Of a DNA stretch of 64,000 nt, positions 8,478 to 15,437 are shown piece after piece. The DNA lies in assembly GCF_014982975.1 (NCBI RefSeq), contig NZ_JADCKL010000001.1:62001-126000 (forward strand), in the 5' to 3' direction. A program made the position numbers and the translations under genes. Under the pieces are notes generated by a model. The model searched no databases and had not been told where the DNA came from. It saw only the letters and a list, made by a program, of their open reading frames with translations. The stretch comes from Claveliimonas monacensis (GTDB taxonomy: Bacteria > Bacillota > Clostridia > Lachnospirales > Lachnospiraceae). Every line of letters begins with the position of its first letter. Within the stretch, counting starts at the first letter, position 1.

Positions 8478-9237
8478 GGGATTTCAGAGTTTTGCCAGGT
8501 GGTTTCAGGAGTATGAAAAGGAATATGCGATCATCGGAGGAACGGCGTGCGATCTCCTGATGTCAGCAGAAGGTCTGGCTTTTAGAGCGACAAAGGATAT
8601 TGATCTGGTTTTGATCCTTGAAGCTCTTACACCGGAATTTGGAGAGAGGTTCTGGCAGTATATTGTGCAGGCGGGATATGAGCATAGGAATAAAAGCACC
8701 GGAGAGCCACAATTCTATCGTTTTGCCCATCCAAAAAGCAGGGAATATCCGTTTATGATCGAATTGTTTACAAGACGTACTGAAAAAATCCGGCTTCCGG
8801 ACGAAGCAGTTTTGACTCCGCTGCCCTTAGAGGGAGATGTGTCCAGTCTCTCCGCAATTCTGTTAGATGACAATTATTATGAGCTGCTGCGCGGAGGAAG
8901 AACAGAGGCAGAGGGTGTGACAGTTTTAGATGCAGGTCATCTGATCCTTTTTAAGGCCAAGGCATGGCTGGACCTGTCTGCCCGAAGAGAGGCGGGCGAA
9001 ACTGTGGACAGCAGGCATCTGCGGAAGCATAAGAATGATATTTTCCGCTTGTCTGCCTTGTTAGGACCGGCAACGAGGATCAGTGTCAGTCCGCAGGTCT
9101 TATCTGATATACAGTCATTTATCGCTGCAATGGACGGAGACACCGTAGATGAGAAGCAGCTGGGGCTTGCAAGGACGAAAGAAAATATTTTGCAGCAACT
9201 AAGTGATAGATATACCGCGGAGGAGAAAAGAGAATAA
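8470..9237 (+). CDS. Nucleotidyltransferase, AbiEii/toxin-like
   Basis: A 255-residue protein with a DNA-polymerase-beta-type nucleotidyltransferase signature near the N-terminus: IIGGTACDLLM followed by a TKDIDLVL strand whose D-x-D supplies two metal-binding carboxylates, and a later acidic strand around MIELF. AbiEii toxins of this superfamily add nucleotides to tRNA acceptor ends or other targets and act in phage defence by abortive infection. The gene overlaps the upstream putative antitoxin by eight bases, implying coupled translation. The target is unknown. The lower GC and lack of functional link with the flanks suggest acquisition by transfer. Confidence 0.7.
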   Translation: MVKGFQSFARWFQEYEKEYAIIGGTACDLLMSAEGLAFRATKDIDLVLILEALTPEFGERFWQYIVQAGYEHRNKSTGEPQFYRFAHPKSREYPFMIELFTRRTEKIRLPDEAVLTPLPLEGDVSSLSAILLDDNYYELLRGGRTEAEGVTVLDAGHLILFKAKAWLDLSARREAGETVDSRHLRKHKNDIFRLSALLGPATRISVSPQVLSDIQSFIAAMDGDTVDEKQLGLARTKENILQQLSDRYTAEEKRE

Positions 9238-9245
9238 AAGCCATA

Positions 9246-9413
9246 TTACAAAGGCGGCAGATACCCCAGGCGGATAGCCTTTGTGACCGCCTCCACGGAG
9301 GAGGAGACGGAGAGCTTCTCAAATATATGCTGCAGATGGTTGGATACCGTCCGCTCGCTTACCTGTAAGCGGCGGGCGATTTCTTTTCGCTTTATCCCCT
9401 GGGAGGAAGATCC
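9246..9413 (-). pseudogene. Remnant of a LuxR/NarL-type regulator (C-terminal HTH only)
   Basis: Read on the minus strand, about 55 codons encode a LuxR-type helix-turn-helix: IKRKEIARRLQVSERTVSNH followed by LQHIFEKLSV and a natural stop (TTA at 9246-9248 on plus). This matches the C-terminal half of NarL-family regulators (KEIA, S-TV-NH, I--KL-V). An in-frame stop lies immediately upstream at 9414-9416, inside the palindrome at 9412-9429, and no receiver domain remains. The gene has lost its 5' part, with the break exactly at the operator-like palindrome. Confidence 0.75.
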
Positions 9414-9429
9414 TTACATTTTTGTAAGG
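9412..9429 (+). promoter_or_regulatory. Perfect palindrome with TTACA-N4-TGTAA core (BceR-type operator)
   Basis: CCTTACATTTTTGTAAGG is a perfect palindrome around TTTT; its core fits TNACA-N4-TGTAA, the consensus bound by BceR-type OmpR-family regulators in Bacillus. It lies about 160 bases upstream of the -10 that serves the regulator-kinase-ABC module starting at 9634. The motif is seen directly; which regulator binds it is inferred. Confidence 0.65.
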
Positions 9430-9453
9430 AGGAGGCGGGCGCTGCGCGGCCAT

Positions 9454-9525
9454 GGTATAATGATTGCGCAAAAGCGCAATCTGAAGCGAGAAACTCGCTT
9501 CACCCTGCTGCGCAGGGATTATACC
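9454..9525. repeat. Fully paired four-way palindromic element (cloverleaf/cruciform)
   Basis: An outer stem GGTATAAT (9454-9461) / ATTATACC (9518-9525) encloses three hairpins placed end to end with no unpaired junction base: GATTGCGC-aaaa-GCGCAATC (9462-9481), TGAAGCGAG-aaa-CTCGCTTCA (9482-9502) and CCCTGC-tgc-GCAGGG (9503-9517). Every base outside the three loops is in a perfect Watson-Crick pair. It is not a tRNA: no T-loop, no D-loop, no acceptor tail. It most resembles a REP/MITE-like intergenic repeat, or a protein-binding DNA cruciform. Confidence 0.8.
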
Positions 9526-9531
9526 GGCAAT

Positions 9532-9593
9532 CCACGGCTTGAAAAGAAAATGCCGCTGACGCGTCGCTTTCTTTTCTGCGCACGTGGTATAAT
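9532..9593 (+). promoter_or_regulatory. Second hairpin and extended -10 promoter of the 9634 operon
   Basis: CCACG (9532-9536) pairs with CGTGG (9583-9587), and inside it GAAAAGAAA (9541-9549) with TTTCTTTTC (9568-9576). The 3' arm runs into TG-G-TATAAT (9585-9593), an extended -10 with no good -35. GGTATAAT at 9586-9593 is a direct repeat of the outer arm of the preceding cruciform, so the arm at 9518-9525 could pair with either copy. Confidence 0.6.
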
Positions 9594-9633
9594 ATAACCA
9601 CTGACTACAGCAAAACAGGAGGCGGAGCAGAGC

Positions 9634-10335
9634 ATGGACAGACTATTTCTTCTGGAGGACGACAGAAGCCTGATAGACGGACTTAGGTATTCCCTTGAGA
9701 AAAACGGATTTCGTCTCACCGTGGCCCGCACGGTGGAAGAGGCCATGGAAAGGCTGGAGCGGACGGAGGACTATGACCTTCTGCTCCTGGACGTATCCCT
9801 TCCCGACGGGACCGGGTTTGACGTGTGCCGGCAGGTGAGGGCGCAAGACGCAGGCATCCCCATTATCTTCCTCACGGCGGCTGACGAGGAGACCAACGTG
9901 ATCCGGGGGCTGGACGGGGGCGGGGACGACTACATCACAAAGCCCTTCCGCTTAGGGGAGCTGTGCTCCCGCATCCGGGCACAGCTTCGGCGCAGCGGCC
10001 GGCCCCAGGAGAGGGAGAGAAAGGAGCTGCGCTCCGGCGGCCTTTTCATAGACCTTCTGGCAGGCCGGGCCTACATGGAGGAGGGGATGCTGGAGCTGAC
10101 AGCGGCAGAGTACCGCCTCCTCTGCCTTCTCGTGGAAAATGAGGGCCGGGTGCTGACAAGGACTCAGATTTTGGATGCCCTGTGGGATGGAAACGGGAGC
10201 TTTGTGGACGACAACACCCTGTCCGTCTATGTGCGCCGTCTGCGGGAAAAGCTGGAGGAGGACCCGTCGGCTCCGGCCCACCTTCTGACAGTGCGGGGCC
10301 GAGGCTATGAGTGGAAGGGACAGAGGAGGGGATAA
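9634..10335 (+). CDS. OmpR/PhoB-family response regulator
   Basis: A 233-residue regulator: receiver domain with acidic pair D9/D10, phosphoacceptor D53 in LLLLDVSLPDG and Lys in TKPFRLGEL; winged helix from about 135, with LTAAEYRLLCLLVENEGRVLTRTQI and a recognition helix around DNTLSVYVRRLREKL. An AGGAGG site precedes the ATG. It heads a tight run with a kinase (3-base gap), an ABC ATPase and a large permease, so it presumably controls that exporter in response to an envelope signal. The palindrome at 9412-9429 is a candidate site for it. Confidence 0.92.
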   Translation: MDRLFLLEDDRSLIDGLRYSLEKNGFRLTVARTVEEAMERLERTEDYDLLLLDVSLPDGTGFDVCRQVRAQDAGIPIIFLTAADEETNVIRGLDGGGDDYITKPFRLGELCSRIRAQLRRSGRPQERERKELRSGGLFIDLLAGRAYMEEGMLELTAAEYRLLCLLVENEGRVLTRTQILDALWDGNGSFVDDNTLSVYVRRLREKLEEDPSAPAHLLTVRGRGYEWKGQRRG

Positions 10336-10338
10336 AAG

Positions 10339-11610
10339 ATGAGAGGGATTTTGGAGGAAAGACAGACGAGGAGCTACCTGGCATTTATCCTCCTTCTGGC
10401 GGCGGCCATGGTGGCGGCATCCTGTCTCCTTGGATGGAGGCAGACAGACCGGATGAGGGCCCTTTATTTCCAGTGGGAGGGCAGGGTCAGCTCCGGCCTC
10501 CTCGGGGAGGGGGTGGAGCCTGCGGTCATCGCCAGAGCCTTTGCCGGGACAGAGGTGACAGCGGAAGGAGAGAGGTTCCTTTTGCAGGCGGGCTACACGG
10601 AGGAGATAACGCCCCTCTGGCTTTTGCCGGACCTCTATGAGGCGGGGATGAGGCAGGTGGGAGGACAGGCCGCTGTCTTTGGCGGGCTGTCCCTTCTGCT
10701 GCTTATGGGGACCCTTCTCTTCCTGGGACGGAGACAGCGGCTCTATGAGAGGGCGGCGGAGGTGATGGGAGAGTACGCAGGGGGAAATTTCTCCCGTCAT
10801 CTGCCGAGAAATGAGCGGGGGACCCTTTTTCAGATGTTCGCCTCCGCAGAGCAGCTTGCCACGGCGCTGCAGGCCAGGAGCCAGGCCAGGCAGGCGGAAA
10901 AGGAGATGATGAAGGAGACTCTGTCCGACATCTCCCACCAGCTGAAAACCCCGCTGTCCGCTCTTTTCATGTACATGGAGATCATGGAGGGAGAGCCGGA
11001 GGAGCCCTCCGTGGTGCGGGAGTTTTCCGGGAAGGCCCTGAAGGCACTGGAGCGGATACAGGAGCTCATCCAGACGCTCTTAAAGGTGGCCCGGCTGGAC
11101 GCAGGGGCGGTGGCCTTTGAGAAGGAGGACTGGCCTGTGGGCCGGCTTGCCGGGGAGGCGGCGGAGCAGCTTCTTGACAGGGCCCGCAAGGAAGAAAAGC
11201 AGCTCCTCCTTCAGGGGGAGGAACGCTCCCATCTGGTCTGTGACAGGTCCTGGATGCGGGAGGCACTCTCCAACCTCATAAAAAATGCCCTGGACCACAC
11301 GGACCCGGGCGGTGTCATCCGGGTGCGGTGGGAAGAGTCCCCGGCCATGCTGCGGATCTTCGTGGAGGACAACGGCCACGGCATACCGCCGGAGGACATC
11401 CATTTTATCTTCCGGCGCTTCTACAGGAGCAGCCGCTCCTCTGACAGGGAGGGGTGCGGGCTTGGGCTTCCCCTGGCAAAGTCTGTCATAGAGGGGCAGG
11501 GAGGCGTGATACAGGTGGAGAGCCGGCCCGGCCGGGGGAGCCGGTTTATCATCTCCTTTCCGGGCTTTGGGACAGAGGCCGCATCCGGCGGGCAGGTGAC
11601 GAAACTGTAA
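10339..11610 (+). CDS. Sensor histidine kinase
   Basis: A 423-residue membrane kinase. Membrane helices lie at about 15-32 and 112-130, enclosing an extracellular sensor region of about 80 residues, unlike the sensorless kinase at 6120. A HAMP-like linker follows, then the H-box SDISHQLKTPLSALF (phosphoacceptor about H200), the N-box LSNLIKNALDH, and G-boxes DNGHGIP and GCGLGLPLAKS. The ATG at 10339 follows a GGAGGGGAT site. Together with the regulator at 9634 and the ABC genes downstream it forms a VncRS/Vex- or MacB-like module. The inducing ligand is unknown. Confidence 0.92.
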   Translation: MRGILEERQTRSYLAFILLLAAAMVAASCLLGWRQTDRMRALYFQWEGRVSSGLLGEGVEPAVIARAFAGTEVTAEGERFLLQAGYTEEITPLWLLPDLYEAGMRQVGGQAAVFGGLSLLLLMGTLLFLGRRQRLYERAAEVMGEYAGGNFSRHLPRNERGTLFQMFASAEQLATALQARSQARQAEKEMMKETLSDISHQLKTPLSALFMYMEIMEGEPEEPSVVREFSGKALKALERIQELIQTLLKVARLDAGAVAFEKEDWPVGRLAGEAAEQLLDRARKEEKQLLLQGEERSHLVCDRSWMREALSNLIKNALDHTDPGGVIRVRWEESPAMLRIFVEDNGHGIPPEDIHFIFRRFYRSSRSSDREGCGLGLPLAKSVIEGQGGVIQVESRPGRGSRFIISFPGFGTEAASGGQVTKL

Positions 11611-11707
11611 GCTCACATTCATCTGGCTGTAAGGCTAAGGGAGTAGGATATCTACTGTAAAAGGAAGGAGCCGGCCTGGCCGGCGCCGGATAAGGAGGAC
11701 AAAGACA

Positions 11708-12391
11708 ATGGAACTTTTACGTGTAGAAAATCTCAGCAAGACATACGGGAAGGGGGAAGCGGCGGTCCGGGCCCTGCGGGACGTCTCCTTTTCCATGGAA
11801 CGAGGGGAGTTTGCCGCCGTGGTGGGAGAGTCCGGCTCCGGCAAGAGCACCCTTCTGAACTGCATCGGCGGGCTGGACGCTCCCACAGGGGGAAAGGTGT
11901 ACCTGGACGGAGAGGATCTTTTCTCTATGACAGAAAACAAACGGACCATCTTCCGCAGGCAGAACATCGGTTTTATCTTCCAGTCCTTCCACCTCATCGA
12001 GGAGCTGGACGTGGAGCAGAACATTATTTTCCCCCTGCTTTTGGACTATCGGAAGCCAAAGAAGGGGCAGGTGGAGGAGCTTTTGGAGCTGCTGGGGCTC
12101 ACAGAGAGACGCCACCATCTGCCGGGGCAGCTCTCCGGCGGGCAGCAGCAGAGGGTGGCCATCGGCCGGGCCCTGGTCATGCGCCCCATGCTCGTGCTGG
12201 CGGATGAGCCCACAGGCAATCTGGACTCCAGGAGCAGCCGGGACGTGATGGACCTTCTCTGCAAGGCGTCCCGGCACTACCAGCAGACCGTCCTCATGAT
12301 CACCCACAATATGAACCTGACCGCCTCTGTGGACCGGGTCATGAAGGTGTCGGACGGAGTCCTCACAGAGATGGGAGGTGTGAGGCGATGA
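11708..12391 (+). CDS. ABC transporter ATP-binding protein, MacB/LolD type
   Basis: A 227-residue ATPase with Walker [13 protein letters not shown]-loop region [12 protein letters not shown], signature [15 protein letters not shown], Walker [14 protein letters not shown] and a switch His in MITHN. The E-LDV-QN region is typical of the MacB/LolD group, whose partners are mechanotransmission FtsX-like permeases. It overlaps the permease gene by four bases (ATGA). The 97-base gap from the kinase contains no terminator, so the four genes 9634-14739 are likely one operon. Confidence 0.94.
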   Translation: MELLRVENLSKTYGKGEAAVRALRDVSFSMERGEFAAVVGESGSGKSTLLNCIGGLDAPTGGKVYLDGEDLFSMTENKRTIFRRQNIGFIFQSFHLIEELDVEQNIIFPLLLDYRKPKKGQVEELLELLGLTERRHHLPGQLSGGQQQRVAIGRALVMRPMLVLADEPTGNLDSRSSRDVMDLLCKASRHYQQTVLMITHNMNLTASVDRVMKVSDGVLTEMGGVRR

Positions 12392-14739
12392 AGAGCTATC
12401 TGGACCTGGTGAAAATTTCCGGAAGGGTGCACAGGAAGCAGAGCCTCATGACAAGGATCTGCATTTTCCTGGCTGTGTTTCTCGTGGCCGCCATTTTCAG
12501 CATGGCGGATATGGAGATCCGGGCGCAGCGGATTTCCACAGTGAAGAGCGACGGGGCCTGGCATGCGGTCTTCAGGGGACTGACCCGGGAACAGCAGGAG
12601 CTGATCGCGGCAAGGCCCGAGGTGGAGGAGAGCTCCTGGTATGGGGCTACCAACTACCGGGTGGACATGGGCTATCAGATACAGGGGACAGAGACCGTCA
12701 TCTGCGGATTTGACAGGGAGTTCCTGGACCTTTACCCCTCCGTAGAGATAAAAGAGGGGAGCTTTCCTGAGGGGACGAAGGACGGTGTCGTGCTGACAGA
12801 GACTGCCGCTGACAGGCTGGGCATCGGCGTCGGGGACAAGGTCACTCTGGATACGCCGGAGGGAGAGCAGCTTGGCTTTACCGTGTCGGGCATTACGGGG
12901 GACACCTCCTCCATCCTGCAGCAGGGCGTCTACGGCATGTTCACGGACCGGGAGATTTACCAGGAGTATTTTATGAAGGACACCCAGGAGCTGGACGGGG
13001 AGTTCTACGTGTCCTTCACGCCCTGGTGCGATATCCAGGAGAAGATCAGGGAGATCAGGGATGCCTACTCCTTAAGTGACGAGCAGGTGGGGCAGAACGC
13101 GAAGCTCCTTGCCCTCATGCTGCAGAGCAGCGACCCCTACATCTTCCAGCTCTACGGGACAGCGGCAGTGCTGGCGCTCCTCGTTGTCCTGGCAGGCGTG
13201 CTGATGATATCGGGGAGCCTCAGCAGCAACATTGCCAGGAGGACCGGATTTTTCGGCATGCTCCGGTGCCTGGGCGCCCAGAAGAGGCAGGTTGTCCGCT
13301 TTGTGCGCCGGGAGGCCCTTGGCTGGTGCGTGACTGCCATCCCCCTGGGGGTGCTGGCAGGGGTTCTTGTCACCTGGGCTCTGTGTGCTCTGCTGCGGCT
13401 TGTGAGCGACAGATTTTTCGGCGATATGCCGGTCTTTGGCGTCAGCCTGCCGGGGATAGCGGCGGGCGCTGTCATTGGCCTTATCACGGTCCTGCTGGCC
13501 GCCAGGGCGCCGGCGAGAAAGGCCTCCAAGGCCTCTCCCCTCGCGGCAGTGTCGGGGAACACCGGGGAGATCACCAGGGTCAGGCGCGCGGCCAGGACGA
13601 GGTTTTTCCACGTGGACACGGTGCTTGGCATCCACCACGCAAAGGGAAAGAAGCGGAACTTCATCCTGCTGTCCGCCTCCTTTGCCTTCAGCATCCTGCT
13701 CTTTTTGTCCTTCAGCACGGCGGTGGATTTCATGCACCACGCCCTGGTGCCCCTGCGGCCCTACACACCGGACGTGTCCGTGGTGAGCGCAGATGAGACC
13801 TGCTCCATCCCGAAAGATCTGGCCCGGGAGCTTGAGGGGAAGGACTATGTAAAGAGGGTCTACGGCAGGAGCTTTGCCTATGAGCTGCCGGCGCAGACCG
13901 GCGAGAGGGCGGGCAGCATCAACCTCATCTCCCTGGAGGAGAATCAGCTTGGCTGGGCCGGGGAGGGCATTATAAAGGGAGATATAGAGAGTGTGGAAAA
14001 GGGAGACGGCGTGATGGGCGTCTACGTCAGCGAGGACGAGGGCCTCAAGCTGGGGGATGTGATCACTCTGGAGACCTCCTACGGCGTGCAGAAGCTGCCT
14101 GTCACAGCCCTCACCTCCTTCTCCATCGTGGGAACCCAGCAGGGGGTGGAGAATGTCTACTGCAGCGAGGCTCTTTTTAGCCAGCTCACAGGTCAGGACA
14201 GCTACACCATCATCGACGTGCAGCTTGCGGGAAATGCAACGGAGGGGGACGTGGAGGAAATCCGCAGCCTGGGCGGAGAGGGGACGACCTTCTCGGACCG
14301 GCGCATGGACAACGGCGAGGTGAGAGGAGTCTGGTACTCCATGGTCATCTTTGTGTACGGGTTTCTGGCTGTCATCGCCCTCATCTCCATGTTCAACATC
14401 ATCAACAGCATTGGCATGAGCGTGGAGGCCAGGATGAAGCAGTACGGGGCCATGCGGGCCATCGGCATGAGCAGCGGGCAGCTCATTAAGATGGTGGCGG
14501 CGGAGGCGCTCACCTATGTGCTCTCGGGCATGCTCTTTGGCTGTGTTGTGGGGCTGCCTCTCCACAGGCTGCTCTACCAGTCCATGATCACCTCCCGCTG
14601 GGGAGATGAGTGGCAGATACCGGGAACAGCCCTTGCCGTGATACTGGCGGTGATGGCCCTCTCCGCCGTGCTGGCGGTGTGGGGGCCTGCAAGGCGGATC
14701 AGGAACATGTCCGTGGTGGACACCATCAGCGCTCTTTAG
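12388..14739 (+). CDS. ABC transporter permease, FtsX/MacB-like
   Basis: A 783-residue permease. An N-terminal membrane helix (about 22-40) is followed by a long extracytoplasmic domain (to about 245), three helices around 250-370 (AAVLALLVVLAGVLMISG, then LRCLGAQKRQV of the FtsX family), a further helix near 430, a second external domain, and three C-terminal helices with MRAIGMSSGQLIKM, the second FtsX-family signature. This 8-helix, two-repeat layout fits exporters of peptides or signals acting with the MacB-type ATPase just upstream. The substrate is not evident. A strong terminator lies 25 bases beyond the stop. Confidence 0.92.
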   Translation: MKSYLDLVKISGRVHRKQSLMTRICIFLAVFLVAAIFSMADMEIRAQRISTVKSDGAWHAVFRGLTREQQELIAARPEVEESSWYGATNYRVDMGYQIQGTETVICGFDREFLDLYPSVEIKEGSFPEGTKDGVVLTETAADRLGIGVGDKVTLDTPEGEQLGFTVSGITGDTSSILQQGVYGMFTDREIYQEYFMKDTQELDGEFYVSFTPWCDIQEKIREIRDAYSLSDEQVGQNAKLLALMLQSSDPYIFQLYGTAAVLALLVVLAGVLMISGSLSSNIARRTGFFGMLRCLGAQKRQVVRFVRREALGWCVTAIPLGVLAGVLVTWALCALLRLVSDRFFGDMPVFGVSLPGIAAGAVIGLITVLLAARAPARKASKASPLAAVSGNTGEITRVRRAARTRFFHVDTVLGIHHAKGKKRNFILLSASFAFSILLFLSFSTAVDFMHHALVPLRPYTPDVSVVSADETCSIPKDLARELEGKDYVKRVYGRSFAYELPAQTGERAGSINLISLEENQLGWAGEGIIKGDIESVEKGDGVMGVYVSEDEGLKLGDVITLETSYGVQKLPVTALTSFSIVGTQQGVENVYCSEALFSQLTGQDSYTIIDVQLAGNATEGDVEEIRSLGGEGTTFSDRRMDNGEVRGVWYSMVIFVYGFLAVIALISMFNIINSIGMSVEARMKQYGAMRAIGMSSGQLIKMVAAEALTYVLSGMLFGCVVGLPLHRLLYQSMITSRWGDEWQIPGTALAVILAVMALSAVLAVWGPARRIRNMSVVDTISAL

Positions 14740-14763
14740 AAAAGTGCGGGGACGGGATTTTGT

Positions 14764-14838
14764 AAAAAGAGGCGTTTGCAAGCTGCCGTACAGCCTTTGC
14801 GCTGTACTACAGGGGTAACTTGCGAACGCCTCTTTTTT
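14764..14838. terminator. Large branched terminator
   Basis: AAAAAGAGGCGTTTGCAAG pairs with CTTGCGAACGCCTCTTTTTT (one G-U pair); an inner hairpin TACAGC/GCTGTA fills the top. It has A-runs and T-runs on opposite sides, so it could work in both directions. Confidence 0.88.
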
Positions 14839-14900
14839 GCCCGTTTTTTTATTCTGGCAGAGAGAAGGGACATAGTCAGGCTGTGAAAAACAGAAAAAAT

Positions 14901-14931
14901 AGTTGCGCACGCTACTAAAGTGTGGTATAGT
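14901..14931 (+). promoter_or_regulatory. Promoter and palindromic operator of the MarR-efflux operon
   Basis: TTGCGC (14903-14908), 17-base spacer, TATAGT (14926-14931) with TG one base before. An imperfect palindrome AGTTGCGCACGCTACT (14901-14916, one mismatched pair) covers the -35. This is the placement expected for MarR autorepression. Confidence 0.65.
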
Positions 14932-14972
14932 CCTTCACCGGAGAAGAAGAAACAGGACAAGGAGGATTTTCT

Positions 14973-15437
14973 ATGCAAGAGAGAGATTTTCCGGAAATAG
15001 GCCGGTGGGTGTCCATCTTTGACAGGCTGATGAAGATGTACTATGACCGGGGGCTGTCCGGATATGAGATAGGCTGGGGCCAGCAGTTCTATGTGGAATA
15101 TCTCCGGGAGCATCCCGGGGCCACATCCCAGGAGATGGCAGAGCGGTTCCGGGTGGACAAGGCGACCCTGACCAAGATCATCAAGAAGCTGACGGAGGTT
15201 GGATATATAAGAGTCAGCGGCGATGAGCAGGACCGCCGGGTGAAGCATCTGTATCTCACCGACAAGGCGGTCCCGGCGGCCAGAAGGATCCGTCAGATCC
15301 ATCAGGATTTCTACGAGACTGTCAGCCAGGGGATGGCCCCGGAGGAGCTGGAGGCTGTAGAGCAGGCGCTGCGGCACATGTCCGACAACATCAATCAGAA
15401 GGTATGGCATAGAATGGAGGTACATCATGGAAAATGA
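14973..15437 (+). CDS. MarR-family transcriptional regulator
   Basis: A 154-residue winged-helix protein. The HTH is ATSQEMAERFRVDKATLTKIIKK (roughly residues 50-72), followed by the wing with DEQDRRVKHLYLT, the DxR motif typical of MarR. A GGAGG site precedes the ATG. It overlaps the efflux-pump gene by 11 bases, so the two are co-translated. MarR proteins next to DHA2 pumps normally repress both genes and release DNA on binding a toxic ligand; the palindrome over the -35 at 14901-14916 fits this. Confidence 0.93.
   Translation: MQERDFPEIGRWVSIFDRLMKMYYDRGLSGYEIGWGQQFYVEYLREHPGATSQEMAERFRVDKATLTKIIKKLTEVGYIRVSGDEQDRRVKHLYLTDKAVPAARRIRQIHQDFYETVSQGMAPEELEAVEQALRHMSDNINQKVWHRMEVHHGK

Noticed and set aside
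9454-9525. The cloverleaf-like element as a tRNA gene
   Set aside because: It has three arms and an outer stem, but no TTC T-loop, no conserved D-loop and no plausible anticodon arm.
13072-14910. Long minus-strand open frame (612 codons) opposite the permease
   Set aside because: It is low-complexity His/Gln/Pro/Arg-rich sequence typical of the antisense of a GC-rich gene, and the plus strand encodes a clear FtsX-type permease.
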